From NCBI RefSeq assembly GCF_001183965.1, contig NZ_LFZV01000001.1, forward strand, positions 2,860,352-2,924,351: a stretch of DNA of 64,000 nt, read 5' to 3'. This stretch comes from Bacillus sp. FJAT-27916 (GTDB taxonomy: Bacteria; Bacillota; Bacilli; Bacillales; Pradoshiaceae). Below, in pieces: positions 44,246-53,462 of this stretch; position 1 is the stretch's first letter, and the number at the start of each line of letters is the position of its first letter. The position numbers and the translations under genes were made by a program. The notes beneath the pieces are model-generated. The model made no database searches, was not told the DNA's origin, and saw only the letters and a program-made list of their open reading frames with translations.

Positions 44246-45073
44246 CTAACAAAACGTTGTACGCATGGCCAATTCCGTCATCACAAGCATGGCCTGATAA
44301 GCCTGAAGAATATCCTCTGCCTCAAACTGAACGATTGTTGTTCCTTCAATCAATTCCGTCCCTGGCATCAGATTCGCCCATTCCGCCTGTCCGTAATTAG
44401 CAAACTCAATCTTAAGAACAGGGCGTTTAGGCGGTGTCAAAGGTTTGACACGCGATCGGTTCTTAAGTGCCTCACTTGCCGCTTCTGCCAGTAACTGCTT
44501 TGATTTTGCCGGGGTTAGTGTTTTCGCAGCTGATCTTGAAATTGTTGTTTTCACTGCCGCTGTTGTAACATGTTCAATTAGCTCACTAGCTTCAAAAGCC
44601 GCCTGGTCATCTCCTGCAACCATTAGAACTGGCACGTTATAATAACCAGCCACATAGGCGTTAAAGCCAAATTCACCAATGGGCTTATCATCTATGTACA
44701 TATTTCGAACACCAAAAATCATGGTATGTGAAAGGACGCCTGGCATAGAGGCCCTTGCATGATAGCCGGCAAAAATAGCTCCATCAAAGGAGGAATCCAA
44801 TCCTTGCACCATCGAATACGGCTTCACATCTCCGGTAATCAGCTGTGTATCGGGATGCAAGAGTTCCACGAGAAGGTTGTTCATTTTGCTATGACTATCA
44901 TTAACGACAACCTCCTCACTGCCATTCATGAACAGACTCGTAATAATGGCATTGGCCTCCTCTGTCATGATGCGCCTGCTCCGTTCATAATTATGCTGAT
45001 TTGAGGACACATGAGTATGGTCCACCAACCCTGTAATCCCCTCCATATCCACAGACATGTAAATCTTCATCAT
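44246..45073 (-). CDS. dppA: D-aminopeptidase DppA, M55 family
   Basis: 275-aa zinc peptidase that releases N-terminal D-amino acids. Metal ligands lie in SVDMEGITG, and in NDSHSKMNNL and GYHARAS, the M55 pattern. First gene of the operon dppABCDE-ykfABCD, directly behind a sigma-A promoter with a CodY box. Acts in the cytoplasm on D-Ala-containing peptides brought in by DppBCDE. Confidence 0.93.
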   Translation of the reverse strand: MMKIYMSVDMEGITGLVDHTHVSSNQHNYERSRRIMTEEANAIITSLFMNGSEEVVVNDSHSKMNNLLVELLHPDTQLITGDVKPYSMVQGLDSSFDGAIFAGYHARASMPGVLSHTMIFGVRNMYIDDKPIGEFGFNAYVAGYYNVPVLMVAGDDQAAFEASELIEHVTTAAVKTTISRSAAKTLTPAKSKQLLAEAASEALKNRSRVKPLTPPKRPVLKIEFANYGQAEWANLMPGTELIEGTTIVQFEAEDILQAYQAMLVMTELAMRTTFC

Positions 45074-45097
45074 ATTCCCCTCCCTCTCACTTGTTGG

Positions 45098-45138
45098 AAT
45101 TATCTAACAATTATAGTGCAGGATACATATTTTTACAA
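45098..45138 (-). promoter_or_regulatory. dpp-ykf operon promoter with CodY box
   Basis: Minus strand TTGTAA (45133-45138), 17-base spacer, TATAAT (45110-45115). AATTGTTAGATAATT (minus strand of 45098-45112) matches the CodY consensus AATTTTCWGAAAATT with three mismatches and overlaps the -10 and start region. In B. subtilis dpp is a classic CodY target. Confidence 0.78.
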
Positions 45139-45197
45139 TTGTCATTCGGACTAATTTCATGATTATTGTGATCATCATCCTATCTCATGTACATTCA

Positions 45198-45226
45198 TTG
45201 AATGGAAATAAATCCCTCTGTTATGA
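45198..45226 (+). promoter_or_regulatory. Possible promoter of the ydhK gene
   Basis: TTGAAT (45198-45203), 17-base spacer, TTATGA (45221-45226), 30 bases before the start codon. Confidence 0.45.
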
Positions 45227-45255
45227 TGTTCATATTGATGAAAGGAGAGAGGAAC

Positions 45256-45801
45256 ATGCAAAAACGATTATTGATCCTGTTATCTATTGTGACACTCATT
45301 CTGCTTGGAGCCTGTTCGAATTCTTCTCCTGAAGAGGACAAACAGGAAATGGACCATTCAACAATGAATCATTCAAGCTCAGGCAATTTGCCTGATGGCA
45401 TTAAAGAAAGTGAAAACCCTGCCTTTCCTGTTGGCAGTGAAGCTATATTAAAGGAAGGCCATATGGATGGAATGAAAGGAGCTACTGCTACAATCGTTGG
45501 AGCCTATGAGACGATTGCCTATTCTATCACCTATACACCAACAGATGGAGGAGATCCAGTTGAAGACCATAAATGGGTCATTCAAGAGGAGGTTGAAGAA
45601 GCAACAGGAGATGAAGCACTCGAACCTGGAACAAAGGTGACCGTCAATGCCGACCATATGGATGGAATGAACGGAGCTTTAGCTGAAATCGATTCAGCAG
45701 AAAAAACGACCGTTTATATGATTGATTACACCCCAACGAATGGCGGAGACAAAGTAACCAACCACAAATGGGTAACCGACGATGAGCTTTCAGAGAAATA
45801 A
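45256..45801 (+). CDS. ydhK: YdhK-type lipoprotein with two DUF1541 domains
   Basis: 181-aa lipoprotein with lipobox LLGAC, a Met/His-rich linker (MDHSTMNHSS) suggestive of metal binding, and two DUF1541 repeats, each with HMDGM, an I-x-YTPT-[DN]-GGD segment and a final HKWV. ATG at 45256 is chosen for the AGGAGAGAGG site and signal peptide; the upstream in-frame ATG would add residues before the signal. Family function unknown; the Met/His motifs suggest copper handling, which is inference. Confidence 0.85.
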   Translation: MQKRLLILLSIVTLILLGACSNSSPEEDKQEMDHSTMNHSSSGNLPDGIKESENPAFPVGSEAILKEGHMDGMKGATATIVGAYETIAYSITYTPTDGGDPVEDHKWVIQEEVEEATGDEALEPGTKVTVNADHMDGMNGALAEIDSAEKTTVYMIDYTPTNGGDKVTNHKWVTDDELSEK

Positions 45802-45882
45802 AATAATAGATTGGGACATAACAACATTTGCTGTGTCTAATACCGAATGTTGCATTGAAATTTAGGCTTAGTTAATCTAAAG

Positions 45883-46013
45883 CGGTGATTTTCGTTACAG
45901 GCGGTTGCTTTCCGCGGGGCGGTCGGGGAGCCTCCTCGTTGCTTTCAGCATCTGCGGGGTCTCCCCTGTCCGCTAATCCCGCAGGAGTCAACCGCCTTCC
46001 ACTACAATCACCG
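45883..46013. repeat. 131-bp Bacillaceae-type palindromic intergenic repeat
   Basis: The ends are inverted: CGGTGATT...AGGCGGTTG against CAACCGCCT...AATCACCG. The inner GC-rich part pairs GGGGAG with CTCCCC and CCGCGGGG-type segments. This form is known as a widespread intergenic repeat in Bacillus-type genomes. It fills most of the 336-base gap between 45802 and 46137; no gene is present there. Confidence 0.7.
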
Positions 46014-46062
46014 GTACTCTATTAACAATATTCATCTTTAACAGAACTAAACAAAATAAAAA

Positions 46063-46104
46063 ACGCCGAACCATTTTAAACTGCGCATTAAAATAGTTCG
46101 GCGT
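46063..46104 (-). terminator. Terminator of the dedA-ykoTS unit
   Basis: ACGCCGAAC and ATTTTAA arms pair with TTAAAAT and GTTCGGCGT, followed by a T6 run on the minus strand. Confidence 0.85.
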
Positions 46105-46137
46105 CTTTAGTTATTGGAAACCTTTTGTCCCAGGCCC

Positions 46138-46743
46138 TTATTTATGTACGATATGATCTTCATTCGCACTTCCTTTTGCAAAGCGCTTTGATAGGATGAG
46201 GCCTGCAAACAGCACACACATGCCAATGGCAAACCAACCTAGAAAGACTGGTCCAAGCGTACCTCCCAGATAATAGCCAACAGTTGTATAGAATACAGTC
46301 CATAATAGGCTGCCCGTAAACGTAAAAAGAAAGAAAGCCGTGTAGGATACCTTTCGTATACCAGATAGAAAAGGGACCAATTGACGCACACCAGGAACAA
46401 AATAGGTGAATATTACCCTTATCCCGTCATATTTTTCTAGCTTCTGTTTCATTCTTCCCCATTTAGCCGGTGTCATATGAACCTTATGTCCATAACGGCT
46501 AACGAGTTGATTCCCAAACTTCCTTCCAGTGAGATAGGTGACAAGCATCGCCGTATTGGCAGCAAGCAAGGCAACTGCAATTACTTGAATGAAATGCAGC
46601 CCGCTTTCTAATAACATTCCTCCAATAAGGACTAGTAATGTCTCCTCTGGAGCTGGGATGCCAATCATGGCGATGAAAAGGGCGCCAAATATCACGAAAT
46701 AACCATAGCTCTGAATATATTGTGAAATAAAGTCTAAAATCAT
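46138..46743 (-). CDS. DedA/SNARE-associated family membrane protein
   Basis: 201 aa with four to six membrane segments. Family motifs: FxxxxGxPxPEETLL near the N-terminus (IGIPAPEETLLVL) and the F-x-P-G-x-R segment FVPGVRQLVPFLSG. DedA proteins move undecaprenyl phosphate or phospholipids across the membrane. It lies 21 bases after the glycosyltransferase gene, whose polyprenyl-phosphate substrate would suit a lipid-carrier flippase. Confidence 0.87.
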   Translation of the reverse strand: MILDFISQYIQSYGYFVIFGALFIAMIGIPAPEETLLVLIGGMLLESGLHFIQVIAVALLAANTAMLVTYLTGRKFGNQLVSRYGHKVHMTPAKWGRMKQKLEKYDGIRVIFTYFVPGVRQLVPFLSGIRKVSYTAFFLFTFTGSLLWTVFYTTVGYYLGGTLGPVFLGWFAIGMCVLFAGLILSKRFAKGSANEDHIVHK

Positions 46744-46764
46744 TTTAATCCCTTTCTTCTTCAG

Positions 46765-47769
46765 TTAAGAGGTTCCTTCCCGTTTCCATGCAGCCTCGTT
46801 CGCTGCATCATCTAACTTTTCTGAGTAGTGGTCAACATCGATGGCATAAATCGGCCTCCCTTTAACTTCCTTGAAAATCTTGCCGATATATTCACCGACA
46901 ATCCCGATGCCAATCAACTGCAAACCGCCAATCATCCATAAAGATATCATGAGGCTTGTCCAGCCCGACTGCGTGTTTCCGAACCATTTCTGAAGCAATG
47001 CATAGCTCCCGGCCAGCACACTGACAAGCAAGGTAATAAATCCTAAATAGGTCACAAACCGAATTGGTGCGACACTAAAACTCGTAATTCCATCAAAAGC
47101 AAAGGAAAGCATCTTTTTCAAAGGATATTTAGAAACCCCCAGCTCCCTCTCCTTTCTTTCATAATAAACATTCGTTTGCGAAAATCCAATTAAGGGTATC
47201 ATTCCACGTAAGAATAAATTTCTTTCCTTGTATCTAAGAAGCTCAGTCAATGCTCGCCGGCTCATCAGTCGATAATCGGCATGGTTCGGGATTAACCGAA
47301 TGCCAAGTGTACCCATCACCCGGTAGAAGGCCAAGGCTGTATTCCGTTTAAAGAACGTATCCGTCTGCCTCTTGTCTCGAACTCCATAAACAATGTCATA
47401 TCCTTCATTGTACTTCTCTACCATGGTTCGTATAACGTTTATATCATCCTGCAGGTCTGCATCGATGGATATAACACAATCAGATTGTTTTTGCGCGGCC
47501 TCAAGGCCAGCAAGCAAGGCATTTTGGTGACCTACATTACCGGCTAATTTAATCCCTCGCACCAAATGGTTCTGCATGCTTTCCACTTGAATCAGATTCC
47601 ACGTGAGATCCTTGCTTCCATCATCGACAAATAAAATATTACTCCTATTGGATACTAGCTTCAGCTCCATCAGTTCCAGCAGGACAGCCGTTAGCTCATC
47701 CATTGTTTTCGGCAGAATCTCTTGCTCGTTGTAGCATGGAACGACAATCGTCAATACTGGCATATTCAT
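46765..47769 (-). CDS. ykoT: GT2 glycosyltransferase, YkoT/polyprenyl-phosphate type
   Basis: 334 aa. N-terminal GT-A domain with VVPCYNEQEILP, the VDDGSKDLT loop, SIDADLQDD metal-binding DxD and the KYN and KRNTALAFYR region, followed by two C-terminal membrane helices (FVTYLGFITLLVSVLAG, LMISLWMIGGLQLIGIGIVGEYIG). Typical of enzymes making polyprenyl-phosphate sugars (DPM/GtrB/CsbB/YkoT). Start ATG at 47769 with AAGGAG. Adjacent ykoS-like gene repeats the B. subtilis ykoST arrangement. Confidence 0.86.
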   Translation of the reverse strand: MNMPVLTIVVPCYNEQEILPKTMDELTAVLLELMELKLVSNRSNILFVDDGSKDLTWNLIQVESMQNHLVRGIKLAGNVGHQNALLAGLEAAQKQSDCVISIDADLQDDINVIRTMVEKYNEGYDIVYGVRDKRQTDTFFKRNTALAFYRVMGTLGIRLIPNHADYRLMSRRALTELLRYKERNLFLRGMIPLIGFSQTNVYYERKERELGVSKYPLKKMLSFAFDGITSFSVAPIRFVTYLGFITLLVSVLAGSYALLQKWFGNTQSGWTSLMISLWMIGGLQLIGIGIVGEYIGKIFKEVKGRPIYAIDVDHYSEKLDDAANEAAWKREGTS

Positions 47770-47784
47770 GTCACGCTCGCTCCT

Positions 47785-49473
47785 TTAGACGGCTTGGTAT
47801 AAATAAATCCTCCAGGCAGAATCCTTATGGTCAAATACCTTCAGCAGCTTAAGCTGATTATCAGAGGCATTCAAGATAGGCACGCTTGAGAAGAAATATT
47901 CTCCACCCATTTCCTTGAATACCTCTGTATGAAGTTCAAGCTTTCGAATCTGCTTTTTCGAATTCTTGCCATAGTCATATTTCTTCCCAAGTTCATCCAC
48001 AAAGATGTAGCATCGGCCGCCCCAATTATCGAAATAATTTTCAAGCCTTTTATTCTTATCAAGCTCCGCTTCGATAATCTTTCGAAATTGATGTTTATAA
48101 GAAAGCGGATAATAATTGTTATATGTATCAAGGGTATAGAATCCATTATACTGCGAGATAGCGGGATGGAGCCCGATACTCGCTACCCGATAAGAATCTT
48201 GAGGTTTTCCGATGAACGCCTTAATCTCCTCAAACTGCTCCTGTGCATAAAACTCCTTAAACGAAGGGGTATTCCTTTTTCCATAATACACCTCAGGATT
48301 ACCAAGAAACAGGATGAACAATTGGGCTATCATCGCTATTTTGGCCAATTGCCTCCATTTCATTCCGTTTGTCCATAACACCCGCAAGGAGAGGGCAAAA
48401 AGTAAATAAAGCACTAGCGGTCTCAGGAAATGAAACCGAGCGAAATTGAAATCATTCAATAAGGATATCCGCTCTTTAAGCAAATCCCAGCCTTCATAAA
48501 ACCAAAAAGCATACCAAGCGGACAGGACAAAATTGAGCACAAACAGGAACACAAATCGTCTTTCCCTTTTCCATAGCTTCTTCCAAAGAATGATTCCAAG
48601 GGCTAAAAAGGACAGCGGAAGAATGACGTATTGATGCAGAGTGAGTACATGTGTATGGCCGACTACATAATTTTTGAAAATAAGCCTTACTGACTCCCTA
48701 AAGCTCAAATAGGCACTAAAATATTCCTCCCGGCTATTCGGCTCTCCAGGAAAGACAAGTGAATAGACGAGGCGGTATTCTATCAATAAATACATGCTCG
48801 TCATAAAAAGGATTCCGCCCAAAAACCGCCCATTCCAATCCTTTCGAAAGATTCCGTCATAAAGCCAAAGAATCCCCATCGCAAAAAGAAAGAAGAAAAA
48901 ACCAAGCACGAAGCTCGAATAAAACGGAAGAAGGCCTAGGATCAGCCAATCCTTATAAGAGCTGTCCCGGCTGCGAATATTCAAGAAGGCATAGAGGGCC
49001 AGCGGATGACCAAGTGTCGACAGCATGCCGGACGGCCAAAACGGGGTCAAGCTGAAAGCGAGGGCCGTAAACACACGAATAGCCCCAAACACCTCCCCTT
49101 GCATGAAATGCTTCTTCAGGAGAAGGTACATTCCCGCAAAGGCAAACACTCTCACAATCGCCTGACTGATTGCATAAGCCGTCATCGAGGGCAGGAAATA
49201 ATGAAGCCACTCAATTCCGCTGAACTCCGTCCCGAATGCATTACGGGGCAGTCCATTAATGATTTGGGCAATCGTATCATCAATCGGCCCAAATAATTGC
49301 TGGTTATCCTTCAGTACCTTATACCAGGCTATATTTGAATCAAGATTATCATGCAGGCGGATATGTGAATTCTCTCCCATAATAAACATGGGTGCTAGGT
49401 ACATCCCTAACAGCACGATTGCTATGAACAAATATCTCTTTTCTTGAGACCACCGTTCAACCACGGTCTTCAC
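47785..49473 (-). CDS. ykoS: YkoS-like multi-pass membrane glycosyltransferase-type protein
   Basis: 562 aa with about ten hydrophobic segments and a long first outer loop containing HDNLDSNIAWYK, the acidic pair expected of GT-C-type enzymes. The layout matches B. subtilis YkoS (DUF6044). With YkoT making the lipid-linked sugar, this protein would transfer it to an envelope acceptor; that role is inferred. First gene of the ykoS-ykoT-dedA unit; about 16 bases to ykoT. Confidence 0.78.
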   Translation of the reverse strand: MKTVVERWSQEKRYLFIAIVLLGMYLAPMFIMGENSHIRLHDNLDSNIAWYKVLKDNQQLFGPIDDTIAQIINGLPRNAFGTEFSGIEWLHYFLPSMTAYAISQAIVRVFAFAGMYLLLKKHFMQGEVFGAIRVFTALAFSLTPFWPSGMLSTLGHPLALYAFLNIRSRDSSYKDWLILGLLPFYSSFVLGFFFFLFAMGILWLYDGIFRKDWNGRFLGGILFMTSMYLLIEYRLVYSLVFPGEPNSREEYFSAYLSFRESVRLIFKNYVVGHTHVLTLHQYVILPLSFLALGIILWKKLWKRERRFVFLFVLNFVLSAWYAFWFYEGWDLLKERISLLNDFNFARFHFLRPLVLYLLFALSLRVLWTNGMKWRQLAKIAMIAQLFILFLGNPEVYYGKRNTPSFKEFYAQEQFEEIKAFIGKPQDSYRVASIGLHPAISQYNGFYTLDTYNNYYPLSYKHQFRKIIEAELDKNKRLENYFDNWGGRCYIFVDELGKKYDYGKNSKKQIRKLELHTEVFKEMGGEYFFSSVPILNASDNQLKLLKVFDHKDSAWRIYLYQAV

Positions 49474-49565
49474 CGCCTTCTCACCTTACATTTTTTTACA
49501 CCATACATCTCCAAAAGTCAATATCATCCAGTTTGCCCTACCCTGGATGAAAAATGCTAAAAAAA

Positions 49566-49598
49566 GCCCCCGGATTTATATCCGGGAGCTCATCTCCT
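49566..49598 (-). terminator. Terminator of the yclM-HAD unit
   Basis: GAGCTCCCGGAT-type stem against ATCCGGGGGC, with T7 after it on the minus strand. Confidence 0.85.
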
Positions 49599-49602
49599 GC
49601 CT

Positions 49603-50388
49603 TCACTGAAGTCTTTGCAACAACTCATTTAACTGTAAAAGTTTTTTAATTTCATATACAGGCTTTACTTCTTCCGCAATTCTTTCATGACGGTTCACCC
49701 ATACAGACGGAATACCAGCTCGATTTGCCCCTAGAATATCGGTCATCAAATTATCTCCTACCATTAAGGCCTCATCAGCTGTAACGCCCAGCAGACTGAG
49801 CGCATGCTCAAATATAGACGGGTCCGGCTTTCCTTTCCCAAAGGCTCCAGAGATTACGACATGATCAAAATAGGGAGCAATCTCCGGAGTGATTTCAAGC
49901 TTGGTCATCTGCAAATCGGGTGAGCCATTTGTCAGCAGCAGCAATTGATAGCGGCCCTGCAGAGAATCAAGAAGCTCAAAGGTATCCTCATATATAAACG
50001 GATGCTGCCTGCGCTCCTTTGGGAAGCGCTCGGCTAAATCAGCACCAAATTCGGGGTCATCAATTCCAAGCGCCTTCAGCCCCTTCACCCATGCCTCTTT
50101 ACGGTAACCGGGTACAACCTTAGCTAATTGCCTGAAATCATCAGACTCATCAAGGAAATTTCCCCATAATCCCTCGAATGGATTGATACCAATCATTTGC
50201 GTAAATGCATATGTCTCATAGGATTGATAGAGCTTGGCTGCCTCCATTCGGACTACCTCCTCAAGCCTCTCAGGGTCTAGGTCATATTTCTCCCTAGCTG
50301 CCTCGCATGTTGCCGCAAAAGCTTCCTTTACGCTCCGCTGATCCCATAGAAGTGTATCATCTAAATCAAATATAATCGCCTTTACCAA
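49603..50388 (-). CDS. HAD-family hydrolase, YjjG/YfnB-like
   Basis: 261 aa haloacid dehalogenase-type phosphatase. Motif I FDLDDTLLW, motif II LLTNGSP, motif III Lys in GAFGKGKPDPSIF and motif IV VGDNLMTDILGA are all present. A four-helix C1 cap follows motif I. Found 19 bases after the aspartokinase gene and likely cotranscribed. Substrates of such enzymes are small phosphates or nucleotides; not defined here. Confidence 0.85.
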   Translation of the reverse strand: MVKAIIFDLDDTLLWDQRSVKEAFAATCEAAREKYDLDPERLEEVVRMEAAKLYQSYETYAFTQMIGINPFEGLWGNFLDESDDFRQLAKVVPGYRKEAWVKGLKALGIDDPEFGADLAERFPKERRQHPFIYEDTFELLDSLQGRYQLLLLTNGSPDLQMTKLEITPEIAPYFDHVVISGAFGKGKPDPSIFEHALSLLGVTADEALMVGDNLMTDILGANRAGIPSVWVNRHERIAEEVKPVYEIKKLLQLNELLQRLQ

Positions 50389-50407
50389 CTGTCCTCACCT
50401 CTCTTCC

Positions 50408-51769
50408 TCACACCGGCAATTCCGTAAAAAACGCCTCATAAAGTGCTTGGACGGCAAGCTTCTCCTGAGCTTCCTTCACGCCAAACATCATGCTGACCTC
50501 GGAGGAACCTTGGTTGATCATCTCAATATTAATGCCTTTATCAGCCAAAGCCCTAGATGCCCGTGCCATTGTACCAACATTGGAGCGCATTCCTTCACCG
50601 ACAATCATGATTAAGGACAAATTATGCTCAACCTTTACCTCATCCGCATCCAATTCATTCTTGATGCGATTGACGATAATTTGCTCCCTCTCATGATCCA
50701 ATTGATTTTGGCGCAGAATGACAGTCAAATCATCGATACCGGATGGAACATGTTCATAGGATAGGTGCAGCTCCTCTAATATGTGCAAGAGCTTGCGGCC
50801 AAAGCCAATTTCCCGGTTCATCAAGTATTTGCTTACATAGATGCTGCAAAAATCATTATCACTAGCGATTCCAACAACCGGTCCATTTGAACTCTCCTTC
50901 TGGCTGACAATCATTGTGCCTAAAGAGGCGGGATTATTTGTATTCTTTATATTAACCGGTATTCCGGCACGGAAGGCAGGAATAAGCGCCTCGTCATGAA
51001 GGACACTGAAGCCCGCATAAGAAAGCTCGCGCATTTCCCGGTAAGTTAAGACCTGAATCTCCTTCGGGTTATCAACAATGGTTGGATTAACGGTAAATAC
51101 CGCATCCACATCAGTATAATTCTCATACAAATCCGCTTTTACGGCATTTGCCAGGATGGAGCCTGTAATATCGGATCCGCTGCGAGGGAATGTCATGACA
51201 CGGTCATCGATTGTATATCCGAAGAAGCCCGGGAAGATTAATATTCCGTTCCTCTCCCTTAAGCGGGATAGTCTTTCATACGATTCAGGGAGCACCTGTG
51301 CATTTCCCGGTTCGCTGCTCACGATCAAGCCTGCCTCACGCGGATTAACATAGGAAGCCTCAACCCCTTTATGCTGGAAATAAGCAGCGACTAGTTTCGC
51401 ATTATTGTCTTCCCCGCTCGCCTTAATGGCATCCATGAACTGCTCTGGATTGCTGCGGTCCCCCTTCAATAGCTCCAACAAATCAGCCGTAATTCGCTCA
51501 ATCACCTCTTCATTCATCCCTAAATCATCCGTGATTGATCGGTAGCGATTAATGACGGCTTGGAATAAATCCTCATCCTCACTTCCCTCAAGCCAGGCTT
51601 GAGCGGTGGCAATCAATAAATCTGTTACTTTAATATCCTTCGAAAATCTCTTTCCCGGAGCAGAAACAACGATTAGTTTTCTCGTATCATCGGATACGAC
51701 AATATCATATACCTTCTCCAACTGGTCTCCAGAAGCAAGAGATGTACCGCCAAATTTCACTACTTTCAT
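50408..51769 (-). CDS. yclM: Aspartokinase III
   Basis: 453-aa monofunctional aspartate kinase for the threonine/lysine/methionine pathway. KFGGTSLASG at the start, the Ser/Asp site MTFPRSGSDITGS and Y-x-DVDAV, and two C-terminal ACT domains (VEHNLSLIMIVGEGM, INIEMINQGSSEVSMMFGV). Length and sequence pattern fit B. subtilis YclM (ThrD) rather than DapG or LysC. A one-mismatch CodY box sits in its leader. Confidence 0.9.
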   Translation of the reverse strand: MKVVKFGGTSLASGDQLEKVYDIVVSDDTRKLIVVSAPGKRFSKDIKVTDLLIATAQAWLEGSEDEDLFQAVINRYRSITDDLGMNEEVIERITADLLELLKGDRSNPEQFMDAIKASGEDNNAKLVAAYFQHKGVEASYVNPREAGLIVSSEPGNAQVLPESYERLSRLRERNGILIFPGFFGYTIDDRVMTFPRSGSDITGSILANAVKADLYENYTDVDAVFTVNPTIVDNPKEIQVLTYREMRELSYAGFSVLHDEALIPAFRAGIPVNIKNTNNPASLGTMIVSQKESSNGPVVGIASDNDFCSIYVSKYLMNREIGFGRKLLHILEELHLSYEHVPSGIDDLTVILRQNQLDHEREQIIVNRIKNELDADEVKVEHNLSLIMIVGEGMRSNVGTMARASRALADKGINIEMINQGSSEVSMMFGVKEAQEKLAVQALYEAFFTELPV

Positions 51770-51789
51770 TCTGCATATCCCCTAAGCGT

Positions 51790-51842
51790 AATTTTCTGAT
51801 AATTTTATATTCTATTATCACTTCTCCTCGCTAAAGTTTCAA
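51790..51842 (-). promoter_or_regulatory. yclM promoter with CodY box
   Basis: Minus strand TTGAAA (51837-51842), 17-base spacer, GATAAT (51814-51819). AATTATCAGAAAATT (minus strand of 51790-51804) matches the CodY consensus with one mismatch, directly after the promoter. Confidence 0.85.
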
Positions 51843-51975
51843 GCAAAACCAAAAAAAACTTCCAAAAGCGCAAGAGGCATACACGATGGAGGCAGCGAAA
51901 TGGTTGAACGACTAACATATACCGTCATAAGGGGAAGGAATGAACATTAATCATCTTCTCTTACCCGAAATACTT

Positions 51976-52512
51976 TTAACGAAGCTTCTCCAAAAACTCA
52001 ATCGGCACTGCTTTCGTTAGCCAAATACCATTTTTCGAACGATAAAATACATACCCCTGTTCGCTCATTTCACCACTGCGTACACGATAGACGACCGGTT
52101 TACCATGGCGTTTTCCTACGTTGATTGCCATTTCTGCATCAACTGACAGATGAACATACAAACGACTCTTTGGAACGAGTCCAATACGTTCAATGGACTC
52201 CGTGTACTTTTCTCCCGTCCCATGCCATAAAAACTCCGGCGGGTCCACGATCTCCAATTCTACATCTACTGGAATGGAATGCCCTTGGTTTGCTCGTATA
52301 AGAGTCTTATCCTCATTAAACGAGTATCTTTGCTTATCATCTGTTCGCACAATTTCCTCTAGTATATTCCTATCAAAGGGATATTTCTTAGAAACACCCT
52401 TAATCAATTCTTCAACATCTGCCCATCCATGTTCATCTAGGGAAATGCCAATCGCGTCTGGTTTATGCCGAAGAATCATACTCATGAACCTGCTCGCTTT
52501 CATCAAACTCAT
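51976..52512 (-). CDS. kptA: RNA 2'-phosphotransferase KptA/Tpt1
   Basis: 178 aa. Tpt1 removes a 2'-phosphate from RNA using NAD+. The N-terminal winged-helix domain (LRHKPDAIGISLDEHGW, with family Arg-His-x-P) and the C-terminal NAD-binding domain with FLWHGTG, HLS and V-x-R-V-R are conserved. Full length. Bacteria lack the known tRNA-splicing step, so its natural substrate here is not established. Opposite strand to srtN, also an NAD+-consuming enzyme. Confidence 0.9.
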   Translation of the reverse strand: MSLMKASRFMSMILRHKPDAIGISLDEHGWADVEELIKGVSKKYPFDRNILEEIVRTDDKQRYSFNEDKTLIRANQGHSIPVDVELEIVDPPEFLWHGTGEKYTESIERIGLVPKSRLYVHLSVDAEMAINVGKRHGKPVVYRVRSGEMSEQGYVFYRSKNGIWLTKAVPIEFLEKLR

Positions 52513-52732
52513 ACTGTTGTTCCTCCTTTACAAAATGAAAAAAGAAGAAAGGCTACGGATTCAAACTCGATTCTCTTGATATTTCGAGCGCCTTAACTTT
52601 AAGCTAGTTTCTTTTATTCTCTCATATAAGGGAGGTGATTTTCACGAAACCAATCATTTAGGTTTGCCGATTAGCTCATGATATAATTATGAAACAATTA
52701 TGACAGGGAATATAACACTGGAGGCAGATATC

Positions 52733-53461
52733 TTGTCCAACTTAGCAGCTTTACTGAAGGAATCTAACTATACGGTTGTGTTTACAGGAGCAGGCATGAG
52801 CACTGATTCTGGCTTGCCTGACTTCCGGTCTAATGATAAGGGATTATGGAAAAAGAAAGACCCGAGCCGAATTGCGAGCACAGACGCACTCAATCAGAAT
52901 GTGAAGGAATTCTTTGAGTTCTACCGGGAACGGGTCGTAGGAGTGAAAGAACATGGACCTCATGAAGGTCATCGCATTCTCGCAAAGTGGGAGAATGAAG
53001 GGCTCGTCAAAAGCATCATTACCCAAAATGTCGATGGGTTCCATCAGGAGGCTGGTAGCAAGCGCGTTGCAGAGCTGCATGGCACCTTGCAAAAAGTCCA
53101 CTGCCAGTCATGTGGGGCAGAGTATGGGAGTGATATGTATTTAGAGAAGAATTATGCTTGTAAGGCATGCGGCGGAAAACTGCGTCCATCTGTCATCTTA
53201 TTTGGCGAAATGCTGCCTGAGGCGCCGTTCTTGATGGCAGAGGAGGAAAGTGAACGAGCAGATTTGTTTATCGTCATCGGTTCATCTCTTACTGTCACCC
53301 CGGCCAATCAATTCCCGCTCATTGCCAAGCAGCATGGCGCAAAGCTGGTCATTGTCAATATGGAGCCGACTGGCTTTGACCTCTATGCAGACTTAGCCAT
53401 CCACAGGCAGAAGGCCGGCGAATTCCTTAAAAAGGTAGATCAGGAACTTCAACGATTATAA
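52733..53461 (+). CDS. srtN: Sir2-type NAD-dependent protein deacylase
   Basis: 242 aa. GAGMSTDSGLPDFRS NAD-binding motif, ITQNVDGFHQEAG, active His in ELHGTLQKV, structural zinc from CQSCG and CKACGG, and IGSSLTVTP. TTG at 52733 is chosen because GGAGG lies 8 bases upstream and the length then matches B. subtilis SrtN; an ATG at 52700 lacks a ribosome site. Removes acetyl or other acyl groups from lysine residues. Confidence 0.9.
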   Translation: MSNLAALLKESNYTVVFTGAGMSTDSGLPDFRSNDKGLWKKKDPSRIASTDALNQNVKEFFEFYRERVVGVKEHGPHEGHRILAKWENEGLVKSIITQNVDGFHQEAGSKRVAELHGTLQKVHCQSCGAEYGSDMYLEKNYACKACGGKLRPSVILFGEMLPEAPFLMAEEESERADLFIVIGSSLTVTPANQFPLIAKQHGAKLVIVNMEPTGFDLYADLAIHRQKAGEFLKKVDQELQRL

Positions 53462-53462
53462 G

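Noticed and set aside
51850-51975. Gap between yclM promoter and kptA
   Set aside because: No gene, hairpin or box recognised beyond the promoter and CodY site.
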